64,000 nucleotides of DNA from Actinomycetota bacterium (GCA_016703525.1 JADJBW010000002.1:124001-188000), one strand, 5' to 3'. Positions 1 to 7,833 are shown, counted from the stretch's first letter. Program-made: numbers and translations. Notes: generated from the sequence alone by a model not told the origin.

Positions 1-620
1 TGGTAGATCTCGTCGCTCACGATCTGCACGTCGTGCTCGTTGCACCACCGCCCGATCGCGCCCCAGTCGCCCTCGCTCAGCACCGCCCCGGTGGGGTTGG
101 CCGGGCTCGCCAGGAGGAGCCCGTCGATCGGCCCGGCCGCGTCGAGGTGTGCCGTCGTGGGCGCATAGCCCGTTGCGGCGTCGACTCGCAGTGCGACCGC
201 CTCGAGCCCGAACGCGTGGAGCATCTGGCGGTAGCACGGGTACCCCGGTTCGGTCACGGCGATCCGCTCGCCCGGCGCGAACGCGGCGAGCAGACCCAGC
301 AGGCACGCGCCCGAGGCGCCGACGGTCACGATCACCCGGCTCGCATCGATGTCGACGCCGTAGCGATGCGCGTACTCGCGGGCGATGCGAGATCGGAGGG
401 CGGGCAGCCCGCACGCATCGGTGTAGCCGAGCGGATCACCGGAGCGCAGCACTTCGATCGCGGCCTCGGTCGCCAAGCGGGGCGCACCGCCGGCGGGTTG
501 ACCAACTTCGAGATGGATCGCCGCGCCGTGCTGCGACTCGTGCGCGGATGTCGCGGCGACGAGCTCCATCACGAGGAAGGGGTCGATCTCGGCTCGGGCG
601 GCGACCCGTCCCCGACCCAT
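1..620 (-). CDS. Class I PLP aminotransferase, AspB-like (N-terminal ~206 residues; cut by window edge)
   Basis: Reading the minus strand from the ATG at 620 gives an open frame to the window edge. The translation has a class I aminotransferase N-terminus: a Gly-Tyr-Thr substrate-loop segment (DPLGYTDACG), a VGASGA cofactor-phosphate region, an EPGYPCYR segment and the Asn motif ASPANPTGA, ending in SDEIY before the PLP lysine, which lies outside the window. It starts 2 bases after the stop of the SCO6745-family gene, so it is the last visible gene of a four-gene operon. In M. tuberculosis an aminotransferase, aspB (Rv3565), sits at the end of the HIP-degradation (KstR2) cluster, so a place in that regulon is plausible; its exact substrate is unknown. 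Confidence 0.88.
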   Translation of the reverse strand, partial: MGRGRVAARAEIDPFLVMELVAATSAHESQHGAAIHLEVGQPAGGAPRLATEAAIEVLRSGDPLGYTDACGLPALRSRIAREYAHRYGVDIDASRVIVTVGASGACLLGLLAAFAPGERIAVTEPGYPCYRQMLHAFGLEAVALRVDAATGYAPTTAHLDAAGPIDGLLLASPANPTGAVLSEGDWGAIGRWCNEHDVQIVSDEIY

Positions 621-622
621 GT

Positions 623-1351
623 TCAGCCGATGGGGAGCAGTGCGGCGAGCAGTGAGGTCACGACCAGTTCGAGTTCGGCCTCGTCGAGTTCGGCGAACGG
701 CTGGGCCGCGATGACGTCGGTGATCGTCTCGGCGCGGACGGTCGCCTCGCGCAGCGCACTCACGTCGGGCAACGGTGCCGAGTGGCCGAGCAGCGCGGCG
801 TTCGCTTCGCCGCCTTTCGCCACGACCGCGGCGAGCGGCGACAGCCCTGCCGCCATCACGCCGATGATGTGTGCCCCGCCGCGGAACTCGCGCAGCACGT
901 TGATCTGCTGGGCGACCGCGCCCATCGGGTCGTCGGGCAGGGCCACGTTGCGCCAGCCGGCGAACAGCGCCATGCCGGCGACGGGGGCAGCGGCGATGAC
1001 CCGGCCGAGCAGCGGCGACAGCGCGGCGTAGTCGACGTCGGGCGCCAGGTGCGCACGCCCCCAGTCGGCGCATCCGGCGGCGAACCGCTCGGCGGCGGCG
1101 GCCACAGGTTCGACGGCGCGGCCCTGCTCCCACATCGTTCGAACGAAACCGCCGTGGAGGAAGCCGAACGCGGCCTCGACAACGTCGGCGTCGACCTCGC
1201 CGAGCACGCCTCCGCGGCCGGTCACGTAGAAGTCGTAGCCCTGATAGCCGGACTCGATCGCGGGGGCGTAGAAGGTCGGGTCGAGCATGAAGCGCTGGCC
1301 GAACCGCTGCACCGGTCCGGCGATCGCACGTTCGGCTTCCTCGGGGGTCAT
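623..1351 (-). CDS. SCO6745-family protein of unknown function
   Basis: A 242-residue Ala-rich soluble protein resembling the actinobacterial SCO6745 family. It opens with PVQRFGQRFMLDP and has the conserved-looking segment FYVTGRGGVLGEVDADVV near residue 45, then helices rich in Ala, Glu and Arg. I see no signal peptide, membrane segment or recognised catalytic motif. It follows the thiolase by 10 bases and precedes the aminotransferase by 2, so it is translated from the same operon, which begins at a CTGACGnnnCGTCAG operator. The family is known only as conserved hypothetical proteins; its position here suggests a link to acyl-CoA or steroid catabolism, which is inference. Confidence 0.75.
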   Translation of the reverse strand: MTPEEAERAIAGPVQRFGQRFMLDPTFYAPAIESGYQGYDFYVTGRGGVLGEVDADVVEAAFGFLHGGFVRTMWEQGRAVEPVAAAAERFAAGCADWGRAHLAPDVDYAALSPLLGRVIAAAPVAGMALFAGWRNVALPDDPMGAVAQQINVLREFRGGAHIIGVMAAGLSPLAAVVAKGGEANAALLGHSAPLPDVSALREATVRAETITDVIAAQPFAELDEAELELVVTSLLAALLPIG

Positions 1352-1361
1352 CGGTCGGCGC

Positions 1362-2552
1362 TCAGCGGCTGACGATCACGGCGGAACCGTGGCCGAACAG
1401 CCCCTGGTTGGCGGTGATGCCGGCGGTCGCGTTGTCGACCTGGCGGCCGGTGGCCTCGCCTCGGAGCTGCCAGGTGAGTTCGCACACCTGCGCGATCGCC
1501 TGGGCCGGGACGGCCTCGCCGAAGCACGACAGTCCGCCCGACGGGTTCACCGGGACGCGCCCGCCGATCGTCGTGTCGCCGTCGCGCAGGAGCTGCTCTG
1601 CGCCGCCGACCTCGCACAGACCGAGGTCTTCGTACCAGTCGAGCTCCAGGGCCGACGACAGGTCGTAGACCTCGGCGACGTTGATGTCTTCGGGCCCGAT
1701 GCCGGCCTGGGCGTACGCCGCGTCGCCGATGGCCTGCTTGAACGTGCGCTCGGGTGCGGGCACGCCTGCGGCCGAGTCGGTCGAGAAGCCGGGCATGTCG
1801 ATGACGGTGTTGGGAAAGGTCGGCGTGATGGTCGACACGGCCTTGATCCGCACCGGGTTCGCGTGCCCGTGCGCTCGGGCCCAGTCCATGGAGGCGAGCA
1901 CGAGCGCGGCGCCGCCGTCGGAGGTCGCGCAGATGTGGAGGAGTCGGAGCGGGTCGGCGACGATCGGCGACGCCATGATCTCCTCGGTCGTGTACTCCTT
2001 GCGGTACCGCGCGTAGGGGTTGTTGAGACCGTGGCGGGCGTTCTTCACCTTGACCGCTGCGAAGTCGTCCTCGGTCGCGCCGTACAGGTCGATGCGGCGG
2101 CGGGCGTAGAGCCCGAAGTAGGTGGGGTTCGTTGCGCCGATGAGTCGGAAACGCAGCCAGTCGGGGTCGGTCCAGCGTTCGCCCGACTGCGGGGCGAGGA
2201 AGCCCTTCGGGGTGGTGTCGGCGCCGACGACGAGCGCCACGTCGCAGAGCCCGGCGAGGATGCGCTGGCGGGCTGCTTCGATCGCCATCGCGCCGGACGC
2301 GCAGGCGCCGTACGCGCTCGTGACCGGTATGCCGGTCCATCCCATCGCCTGGGCGAACGTGGCGCCGGCGACGTAGCCGGGATAGCCGTTGCGCATGGTG
2401 TCGGCGCCGGCCACGAACTGGATGTCGCGGTAGTCGACCGCCGCGTCGGTGAGCGCGTCGCTGATGGCGGCGACGCCGTACTCGACGAAGTTGCGGCCCC
2501 ACTTGCCCCAGGGGTGCATCCCGGCGCCGATGATTGCGATCTCGTCCACCAT
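1362..2552 (-). CDS. SCP-x-type thiolase / acetyl-CoA acetyltransferase-like protein (Ltp family)
   Basis: A 396-residue thiolase-fold protein. The start is set by VDEIAIIGAG after an ATG whose last bases overlap the TGA of the upstream gene (TGATG), rather than an upstream in-frame ATG at 2597. The nucleophile loop SAYGACASGAMA puts the catalytic Cys near residue 84, and the C-terminal half has NPSGGLSCFGE and GLFGHGSA, as in sterol-carrier-protein-x thiolases. In actinobacteria such proteins work with a DUF35 partner, either as a thiolase or, as in Ltp2-ChsH2, as a retro-aldolase releasing propionyl-CoA from a steroid side chain. The DUF35 gene directly upstream fits that pairing. Which C-C bond it cleaves cannot be told from sequence. 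Confidence 0.88.
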   Translation of the reverse strand: MVDEIAIIGAGMHPWGKWGRNFVEYGVAAISDALTDAAVDYRDIQFVAGADTMRNGYPGYVAGATFAQAMGWTGIPVTSAYGACASGAMAIEAARQRILAGLCDVALVVGADTTPKGFLAPQSGERWTDPDWLRFRLIGATNPTYFGLYARRRIDLYGATEDDFAAVKVKNARHGLNNPYARYRKEYTTEEIMASPIVADPLRLLHICATSDGGAALVLASMDWARAHGHANPVRIKAVSTITPTFPNTVIDMPGFSTDSAAGVPAPERTFKQAIGDAAYAQAGIGPEDINVAEVYDLSSALELDWYEDLGLCEVGGAEQLLRDGDTTIGGRVPVNPSGGLSCFGEAVPAQAIAQVCELTWQLRGEATGRQVDNATAGITANQGLFGHGSAVIVSR

Positions 2553-3007
2553 CACTGGGCTCCTTCGGCGCGTCGGCCGGTCGGCTTCCACTTCCACACG
2601 ACGACCTCGTTGCCGTCGTCATCGAAATGGAGCGTGTCGAGTACGACCTCCACCTCGTCGCCCACGGCCAGGTCGTCGACGGTCACGCCGCTGACCATCT
2701 GGCCGAGGATCACGATTCGCTCCTCGATCAGTTCGACCGCGGCGATCACGAACGGCACGTGAGGGTCGGTCATGGCGATGTAGGGCGGCGGCGGCTTGTA
2801 GCCCGCGTTCGTGTAGCTCCACACGCGGCCGATTCGGCTGAGCTGCACCGGTTCGAGCGTGGCGGCGGAACACCCGGGCGCACGCGACATGGTCGTCTCG
2901 GGCGGGAAGTAGAACGTGCCGCTCTCCGAGCAGCGCGTGCCGAGGAGATGCGGCTCGTCGTCGAGGGTGAACCATCCCTCGATCGCAGCCACTCGCGTGT
3001 GGGTCAT
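2552..3007 (-). CDS. OB-fold, DUF35-type acyl-CoA-associated protein (thiolase partner)
   Basis: A 151-residue DUF35 protein. The N-terminal rubredoxin-like knuckle region (residues 20-50) is followed by an OB-fold half containing GRVWSYTNAGYKPPPPY and a beta-rich C-terminus ending in VVWKWKPTG. Such proteins bind acyl-CoA and complex with SCP-x thiolases. The usual four zinc cysteines are reduced to two, Cys26 (TRCSESG) and Cys46 (APGC), so zinc binding may be lost. The start has a strong ribosome site (GGGAGGAAAC) 4-5 bases before the ATG. It is the first gene of the operon controlled by the palindrome at 3049-3063. Confidence 0.85.
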   Translation of the reverse strand: MTHTRVAAIEGWFTLDDEPHLLGTRCSESGTFYFPPETTMSRAPGCSAATLEPVQLSRIGRVWSYTNAGYKPPPPYIAMTDPHVPFVIAAVELIEERIVILGQMVSGVTVDDLAVGDEVEVVLDTLHFDDDGNEVVVWKWKPTGRRAEGAQ

Positions 3008-3048
3008 GTGTTTCCTCCCGTCGGACAGCGCGCACGCTCTCCAGCGAT

Positions 3049-3063
3049 CTGACGGAGCGTCAG
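3049..3063 (-). promoter_or_regulatory. Palindromic operator CTGACGnnnCGTCAG, copy 1
   Basis: A perfect 6+6 inverted repeat with a 3-base centre, 42 bases upstream of the DUF35 ATG, in the promoter region of the DUF35-thiolase-SCO6745-aminotransferase operon. The same 15-mer pattern precedes five other units in the window. Its form is that of a TetR-family operator; the cognate regulator is not identified. Confidence 0.75.
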
Positions 3064-3172
3064 ACTAGAGCCAGTGGTTGCACCGCTCGTCCATCCGATG
3101 GTGCGCGCCGACCTCGGCCAGTTCGACCCGTGACCCGATGGCCTCAGCGCCGCACGGCACCCACGGGTTGGA

Positions 3173-3194
3173 GCGTCGGAGGACCCTCCGTCGC
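3173..3194 (-). terminator. Possible terminator hairpin downstream of vapC
   Basis: GCGTCGGAGG and CCTCCGTCGC form a nearly perfect stem (one mismatch, very short loop) about 45 bases past the vapC stop. There is no T-run. The rest of 3064-3237 shows no gene. Confidence 0.3.
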
Positions 3195-3237
3195 TGCGCG
3201 TTCAGCGCGGCACGGCTCGACCCGGCGGCATGATCGG

Positions 3238-3660
3238 TCAGCCATCGATCGGGTTGGCCACGCAGAGCCCCCGCCGTTCGGCGGCGTCGCAGAGGGCCGA
3301 ATCTGAACTTGTCAGGACGTGTGCCCCGACGGCCAACGCGGCTGCGAGGTGCACGGCGTCGTAGCCCCGGAGGGCCTCCTGCTCGGCGAGATCGGCAGCT
3401 ATCGCAACGAGATCCTCTGTGATCTTCACGATGGCGACCTCCTCGAGGAGGTCGGCCAAGCCAGCCTTCGCCTCGCGGTGCTCCCGGTATGTCAGCCGAC
3501 CCCCTCGTCGGGCCGCAGCCAACGCAGCCCGGGCCTCAACGACGACCATCGCGGCCGAAACCAGCACATCGGCTGCCGCCCAGATCGCGTCGGCACGAGC
3601 AGACCCGACTTCGTCCAGCAGCCGCTTCAACAGCGTCGAGGTGTCGACGTAGGTGATCAC
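3238..3660 (-). CDS. vapC: VapC-type PIN-domain ribonuclease toxin
   Basis: A 140-residue PIN domain. The four acidic residues of the family are visible: Asp6 (YVDTS), Glu42 (VVEARA), Asp102 (GYDAVHLA) and Asp121 (TSSDSAL). These coordinate the metal in VapC toxins, which cleave tRNA or rRNA when free of antitoxin. The start is GTG, and its GTGA overlaps the antitoxin stop by four bases, the usual translational coupling of vapBC. Known: the pair is autoregulated. The RNA target cannot be inferred. Confidence 0.93.
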   Translation of the reverse strand: MITYVDTSTLLKRLLDEVGSARADAIWAAADVLVSAAMVVVEARAALAAARRGGRLTYREHREAKAGLADLLEEVAIVKITEDLVAIAADLAEQEALRGYDAVHLAAALAVGAHVLTSSDSALCDAAERRGLCVANPIDG

Positions 3661-3938
3661 CGACGCTGGTCGGCCACGAGATCGCTCACCGACCCGACCG
3701 GTTTGATTCGTCGCGACGGAGGCCTCCGGGACGAACGCTTCGCGGGACGGACGACGCCCGCCGCGATCAGGTCGCTCAGGTGGTCCATCGAGGAGTCCAG
3801 CGCCGACAACCGCGCCACAGGACGTCCGCGGTCGGTGACGATGATCTCCTCGCCATTCCGAACGCGGTCGAGATAGCGGCTCAAGTTGTTCTTGAGATCG
3901 CGTACGCCGACCTCGACTCGCGAGATAGCCACTGACAT
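3657..3938 (-). CDS. vapB: VapB-type antitoxin, Phd/YefM fold
   Basis: A 93-residue antitoxin. The N-terminal half, with VEVGVRDLKNNLSRYLDRV, NGEEIIVTDRG and PVARL, is the Phd/YefM DNA-binding fold, and the basic, Ser/Pro-rich tail would wrap the toxin. I chose the ATG at 3938 over an upstream in-frame ATG at 4001 because family homology begins there and because a -10-like TACAAT and a palindrome lie just upstream. It overlaps vapC by four bases. Confidence 0.9.
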   Translation of the reverse strand: MSVAISRVEVGVRDLKNNLSRYLDRVRNGEEIIVTDRGRPVARLSALDSSMDHLSDLIAAGVVRPAKRSSRRPPSRRIKPVGSVSDLVADQRR

Positions 3939-3946
3939 GACCACAT

Positions 3947-3956
3947 TGTAGCTACA
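3947..3956 (-). promoter_or_regulatory. Palindrome TGTAGCTACA in the vapBC promoter (probable autoregulatory operator)
   Basis: A perfect 10-base palindrome 8-17 bases upstream of the antitoxin ATG, overlapping a -10-like TACAAT (minus strand). Antitoxins of this class repress their own promoter through short palindromes, so this is the likely VapBC binding site. Confidence 0.5.
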
Positions 3957-4021
3957 CCGGAGGCGAGCACGGTCAACGCCGACCAGGGCGTTGAGCCACA
4001 CGGGTTTGAAGAGCGCGACGT

Positions 4022-4093
4022 TGGTGGATCAGACGGGACTCGAACCCGCTGGGCTAGTCCGTTCGGCCCTTTGTCGCCCGGCTCGGCCGATCC
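4022..4093 (-). other. tRNA 3'-half remnant or degenerate tRNA
   Basis: Read on the minus strand, the segment ends in a T-arm (GCGGG, loop TTCGAGT, CCCGT), acceptor strand CTGATCC, discriminator A and an encoded CCA. A candidate 5' acceptor GGATCGG lies at 4093-4087 and can pair with it (one G-U). The total is only 69 nt before CCA. No D-arm and no regular 7-base anticodon loop can be folded, so a functional tRNA is doubtful. Beside vapBC it may be an old attachment-site duplication of a tRNA 3' end. Confidence 0.45.
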
Positions 4094-4120
4094 GCTTTTG
4101 CGGTCCCTACCTTGTGCCGA

Positions 4121-4864
4121 ATGGACGGACAAGTCGTCGAGGCGGGACTCGACGTCGTGATCGGGATGGGCGCCTTGGTGGCCCGCCTCGACAGGACGGT
4201 GCTTGCACCGTGGCGCGCCGCGATCGGCGACACCGCGGGGATCGAGGGCGCCCCACGGGGAACGGTGCCGCACAGCGTGCTGCTGTATGGGGCACCGGGG
4301 TCGGGGGTGCGATTCGCCGCGAGCACACTCGCCGCCGCGCTCGACCGTCTCGACCGGGGTTCGGTGATCGTGGCTGCGGACCGACTCGACGCGAGCCCGC
4401 GGGAACTCTCGGCGCTCGTCGAGGGTGCTCCTCGTGACGTGGTGCTGATTCTCGCGAGCCACGAGCCGTGGAGGCTGCCCCTCGATGCGGCCGGCCGGCG
4501 AGGTCGTGGCTCGATCGGCTGGGTGAGTGCGCACGGCGCGGCGATCGCGACGGCCTTCGTGCACCCGCCCGATCGCCCCGCGCGGCTGTTTCGCGCCTGG
4601 GAGTTGCTCGCGGCGCTCGGCGAGTCGACCGACTGGCTCGATGACATCGTCGACGCGACCCGAGGTTGGACCGGCGACGACCTGCGCGACGCCTTGTGCG
4701 GCCCCCTCCCATGGGGCGACCGCGACGGCGTGCTCGCCGCGATCCGGGCCTATCGGCCCTCGTGCGTGGATTGGCTCACGACCGCACGGCGGTGGAGCGC
4801 CACCTTGCCCGCCGGCTCGCTCGACGATCTCCAGGACTACCTGCGTCGATACCACGCCGCCTGA
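4121..4864 (+). CDS. P-loop/AAA-like ATPase-related protein, degenerate Walker A
   Basis: A protein of about 247 residues. Near residue 57 it has LLYGAPGSGVRFAASTLAA, a Walker-A-like loop in which the expected Lys-Thr/Ser is replaced by Val-Arg. IVAADRLDASPRELSALVEGAPRDVVLILASHE resembles the beta-strand and Walker B region of an AAA domain. The rest is helical with a Trp-rich C-terminus. Nucleotide binding is therefore uncertain. The ATG at 4121 lies about 8 bases after TACCTT, a possible -10, so the mRNA may be leaderless. It converges with the gene at 4908. I do not recognise the specific family. Confidence 0.6.
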   Translation: MDGQVVEAGLDVVIGMGALVARLDRTVLAPWRAAIGDTAGIEGAPRGTVPHSVLLYGAPGSGVRFAASTLAAALDRLDRGSVIVAADRLDASPRELSALVEGAPRDVVLILASHEPWRLPLDAAGRRGRGSIGWVSAHGAAIATAFVHPPDRPARLFRAWELLAALGESTDWLDDIVDATRGWTGDDLRDALCGPLPWGDRDGVLAAIRAYRPSCVDWLTTARRWSATLPAGSLDDLQDYLRRYHAA

Positions 4865-4865
4865 G

Positions 4866-4898
4866 CGCCCCGTCGCCCGCTGAGGCTCCGGCGGGGCG
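4866..4898. terminator. GC-rich stem between convergent genes
   Basis: CGCCCCG and CGGGGCG form a 7-bp stem around a loop that can pair further, placed exactly between two convergent stops. No T-run. Confidence 0.35.
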
Positions 4899-4907
4899 TG
4901 ACGTGCA

Positions 4908-5585
4908 TCAGTTGAGTTCACCCCGCGGCTCGTTGGCTGGGCGCGCGGCCTGAGCCGGGGGCGGGGTTCCCTCGGCATCGCTGCGGAACCGCCGCCGCAG
5001 GATCAGCCCGGTCGCGGCGATGCCGAGGATGACGACCGCGACGAGCATGGTCCACGGCGCGCCGGCGGGCTCTCGGATGCGCACGAGCACGCGGATGTCG
5101 TCGTCTTCGGGGGAACGGGTTGCGGCGGCGGAACCCGTCGCCGATGCGGCGCTGTTGCAGTTGTCGAGCGCTGTGCGAGCGCCGTCGAGGCTGCCGCCGC
5201 GCACCTGCTCGCCGGCGGCATCGAGGCACCGTTGCAGCGTTCCGATGCTGCTCGCGGGTCGATCCGCCACGTCGATACTGACCTCCTGGCTGACCACCTT
5301 GCCGATGCCGTCGAGTTGCGCCAGGACCAGTTCGATGCGCGTCGGATCGATCTGGAACGTCAGGTCGGACTCGGTCGTCGACCCCTTGGTGGATCGCTCG
5401 GCGACACGGGTGCCCTGTTCCTGTTCGAAGTGTTCGATGACGAGCGATCGGATGCGATCGACCGTGGTGGTCTCGATATCGACGACGACTTCGGCGTCCG
5501 GGTTGGTGACGCGGTCGAACGCCCACACCGCAAGGACGGCGGCCGCAACGGCGAGAAGGACGATGACACGGATGTTCTTGGCCAT
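4908..5585 (-). CDS. Membrane-anchored hypothetical protein
   Basis: A 225-residue protein with an N-terminal transmembrane segment (residues 5-24), an extracytoplasmic domain of about 145 residues and a second transmembrane segment (TMLVAVVILGIAATGLIL, about residues 178-197) followed by a basic, Pro-rich cytoplasmic tail. The middle has alternating strands and amphipathic helices with two cysteines. The two-anchor layout resembles DUF4349-type proteins, but I cannot confirm the family. It stands alone between a convergent ATPase-like gene and an SDR upstream on the same strand. Confidence 0.7.
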   Translation of the reverse strand: MAKNIRVIVLLAVAAAVLAVWAFDRVTNPDAEVVVDIETTTVDRIRSLVIEHFEQEQGTRVAERSTKGSTTESDLTFQIDPTRIELVLAQLDGIGKVVSQEVSIDVADRPASSIGTLQRCLDAAGEQVRGGSLDGARTALDNCNSAASATGSAAATRSPEDDDIRVLVRIREPAGAPWTMLVAVVILGIAATGLILRRRFRSDAEGTPPPAQAARPANEPRGELN

Positions 5586-5627
5586 GGGCTCCCGAACGCG
5601 CGTGGGGCGAGCGGTTCGCCCGGCAGG

Positions 5628-6419
5628 CTACCGGGGTTGTTCCCCTGGGGTGGGGGCATTCGCGGCGCCGAGGAACGCGGGTCGTTCGCCCCCGCCGTGG
5701 AGCAGGAGCGACGCGCCCGACACATAGCTCGCCAGCGGAGACGAGAGGAGCACCGTGGCGTCAGCCACGTCGGCGGGGGTGCCCATGCGCCCGAGCGGAA
5801 CCGTGGCGGCAACCGCAGCGAGTCCCGCCGCGTCGCCGTAGTGCAGGTCGGCCTGTTCGGTCTGGATGAGCCCGCATACGACGGCGTTCACCCGGACCTT
5901 GGGCGCCCACTCGACGGCGAGCGACTGGGTGAGGCTCAGCAGCCCGGCCTTGGCGGCGCCGTAGGCGGCGGTTCCGGGGGACGGCCGCACGCCCGACACC
6001 GACGCGATGTTCACGATGGTGCCCCCGTCCTCCTGGGTCTGCATGGTGCGGTTGACCCGCTGCGAGAGGTTCATCGGCGCGATCAGGTTGAGGCGCAGAA
6101 TCGCCTCGGAGAACCGTGGCGACGCGGTCGCGGCGTCGGCCGCCGGGCTGCCGCCGGCGTTGTTCACGAGCACGTCGATCCGGCCCCAGCGCGACTCGGC
6201 GGCGGCGACGAATGCATCGATCTGGTCGAGGTCGCGCACGTCGCAGGCGACGAACTCGGCCGATCGGCCGGCCGCGTTCGGCGCTTCGTCGGGTGCCGTG
6301 CGACCGCAGGTCATCACCTGCGCCCCGAGCCCGAGGAAACGCTCGCAGATGGTCCGGCCGATCCCCTTGGTCCCCCCGGTGACGAGGACCACCTTGCCGC
6401 TGAAGTCGATCGTGTCCAT
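5628..6419 (-). CDS. Short-chain dehydrogenase/reductase, Rv3549c-like
   Basis: A 263-residue classical SDR. TGGTKGIG near residue 14 binds the dinucleotide, VNNAGG follows the fourth strand, and the active site shows Ser (VSGVRP) and Tyr-x3-Lys (YGAAK). I start at MDTIDFSGKVVLVTGG (ATG 6419), not at the in-frame GTG/ATG further up, because the Rossmann fold begins there. It is divergent from echA20 with 113 bases between. In M. tuberculosis the SDR Rv3549c lies divergent from echA20 (Rv3550), so synteny supports a role in HIP-CoA ring degradation. The exact alcohol or ketone is not established. Confidence 0.85.
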   Translation of the reverse strand: MDTIDFSGKVVLVTGGTKGIGRTICERFLGLGAQVMTCGRTAPDEAPNAAGRSAEFVACDVRDLDQIDAFVAAAESRWGRIDVLVNNAGGSPAADAATASPRFSEAILRLNLIAPMNLSQRVNRTMQTQEDGGTIVNIASVSGVRPSPGTAAYGAAKAGLLSLTQSLAVEWAPKVRVNAVVCGLIQTEQADLHYGDAAGLAAVAATVPLGRMGTPADVADATVLLSSPLASYVSGASLLLHGGGERPAFLGAANAPTPGEQPR

Positions 6420-6532
6420 TCCGATCACCGTAGTGAGTCGTGCGCCCCGGTCGATCACCGCAGGCCTTCGGGGTGGCGGTCGCCGAGCCGGTCGAACGAA
6501 ACTGACGCCTCATCCACCGCTCGGAGGGCGCC

Positions 6533-7291
6533 GTGACCATCACCTGCACGATCGAGAACGGCATCGCCGAAGTCGTCATGGCCAACCCGCCGGTCAACGC
6601 ACTCACGGTTGCGGGCTGGTTCGAACTCGCCCGGATCATCACCGAGGCGGGCCGCAACCCCGAGGTCGGCGCGCTGGTGCTGCGCGCCGAGGGGAAGGGA
6701 TTCAACGCGGGCGTCGACATCAAGGAGATGCAGAACACCGAGGGCTTCGACGCGCTCCTCGGGGCGAACCGCGGCTGCTACGCGGCGTTCGCCGCGGTGT
6801 ACGAGTGCGAGGTGCCGGTCGTGGCTGCGGTGCACGACTTCTGCCTCGGCGGCGGCATCGGCCTTGTTGGCAACGCCGACGTCATCGTCGCGGCGACGGG
6901 CACCCGCTTCGGGCTTCCCGAGGTGAACCAGGGCGCGCTCGGCGCGGCGACGCATCTCGCCCGGCTGGTGCCGGCCCACAAGATGCGCGAGATGGTCTTC
7001 ACCGCCGAGCCCTGCGACGTGTCGGTGCTGGCGGCGTACGGATCGGTCGCGCGAGTCGTGGACCGCGACGACCTGCGTGATGCAGCCATGGAGATCGCCG
7101 CCAAGATCTGTACGAAGTCGCGCTTTGTGATCCGGCGGGCCAAGGAGTGCCTCAACGCGATCGACCCGGTCGACGTGAAGCGCAGCTACCGCTTCGAGCA
7201 GGGGTTCACCTTCGAGTTGAACCTGTCGGGCGTCTCCGACGAGGCGCGCGACGCGTTCGTCGAGAAGCGCGACGCCACCTACTCGAAGTAG
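6533..7291 (+). CDS. echA20: EchA20, steroid ring-D hydrolase of the crotonase family
   Basis: A 252-residue crotonase-fold protein. FNAGVDIKEMQNTEGF and NRGCYAAFAAVYECEVPV match EchA20 (Rv3550) far more closely than general enoyl-CoA hydratases, as do GGGIGLVGNADVIVA and the C-terminal YRFEQGFTFELNLSGVSDE. In M. tuberculosis EchA20 hydrolytically opens ring D of the bicyclic CoA thioester late in HIP catabolism, giving the substrate of IpdAB. The start is GTG with GGAGGG about 6 bases upstream. Neighbours repeat the mycobacterial order SDR/echA20/ipdA/ipdB/ipdC, except that a lipoprotein gene on the other strand is inserted after echA20. Confidence 0.93.
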   Translation: MTITCTIENGIAEVVMANPPVNALTVAGWFELARIITEAGRNPEVGALVLRAEGKGFNAGVDIKEMQNTEGFDALLGANRGCYAAFAAVYECEVPVVAAVHDFCLGGGIGLVGNADVIVAATGTRFGLPEVNQGALGAATHLARLVPAHKMREMVFTAEPCDVSVLAAYGSVARVVDRDDLRDAAMEIAAKICTKSRFVIRRAKECLNAIDPVDVKRSYRFEQGFTFELNLSGVSDEARDAFVEKRDATYSK

Positions 7292-7297
7292 CTGTCG

Positions 7298-7315
7298 GAC
7301 GGCGCGGCCGCCGTC
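7298..7315. terminator. Palindromic stem between convergent genes
   Basis: GACGGC and GCCGTC flank GCGGCC, giving a short hairpin in the 26-base space between the echA20 stop and the convergent lipoprotein stop. Confidence 0.35.
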
Positions 7316-7317
7316 GG

Positions 7318-7833
7318 TCAGCCCCCGGTCGCCGCCGATGGCTTGCAGGCGGTCGTGGTCGACAGCTTCTGCATCGCAGCGGCGAACTCGGCTTCGTTGG
7401 TCATCGAGTCGGCACCGAACGCGCTCGCCGGGTATCCGTCCGCCTTCGCCTTGGCAGCGAGCGCGTCGGCGGTGTCGCGGATCGTCTTCGCCGCCGCAGG
7501 CTCGTCCTTTTCGATGGTCGACGCCAGAGCTCCGTACCACTTCTTGGCGAATTCGACCGCGGCCTTCACCTCGTCGGGCTTCGTCGGTGGGTTCGACAGT
7601 TCGAGCGTGGCCGAGATGCCGACGAGCTTGCACGGGTCGCCGCCGGCCTCGTCGATCAGCTCGGTGGCCTTGGCGATGTTGTCGGTGAACTTCTCCGCGC
7701 CTTTCACCGGGGCCGTTCCCTTGGCGGTCGTGGTGGTCGTGCCCGCCGCCTTGTCGTCGCTGCATCCCGTCAGCGGTGCACAGAGTGCTGTCAGGGCGAG
7801 GAGCGCGGCCCCTCCGGCGCGTCGAACGTTCAC
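7318..7833 (-). CDS. Small secreted lipoprotein
   Basis: A 171-residue protein with a lipoprotein signal: basic start, hydrophobic stretch and lipobox LTGC (Cys near residue 24), then a Thr-rich linker and a helical domain. Two further cysteines (GGDPCKL and TTACKP) could form a disulphide. I do not recognise the family. It sits on the opposite strand between echA20 and ipdA, so it interrupts an otherwise conserved steroid cluster without clear functional connection. Confidence 0.8.
   Translation of the reverse strand: MNVRRAGGAALLALTALCAPLTGCSDDKAAGTTTTTAKGTAPVKGAEKFTDNIAKATELIDEAGGDPCKLVGISATLELSNPPTKPDEVKAAVEFAKKWYGALASTIEKDEPAAAKTIRDTADALAAKAKADGYPASAFGADSMTNEAEFAAAMQKLSTTTACKPSAATGG

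Noticed and set aside
1287..2762. Long open frames opposite real genes, for example 1287-2762 (+), 17066-18922 (-), 28199-30364 (-) and 22046-23890 (-)
   Set aside because: They are Arg/Gly/Ala/His-rich translations of the complementary strand of clear genes, a by-product of third-position GC, with no domain motifs.
3238..3938. A phage or defence island around vapBC
   Set aside because: No integrase, phage, restriction or other defence gene is nearby; only the tRNA remnant hints at past integration.
4022..4093. A functional tRNA gene
   Set aside because: Only the T-arm and acceptor fold; no D-arm and no regular anticodon loop. Reported as a remnant.
6502..6516. CTGACGCCTCATCCA before echA20 as a seventh HIP operator
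   Set aside because: The left half is perfect but the right half matches only three of six bases, so I do not count it.
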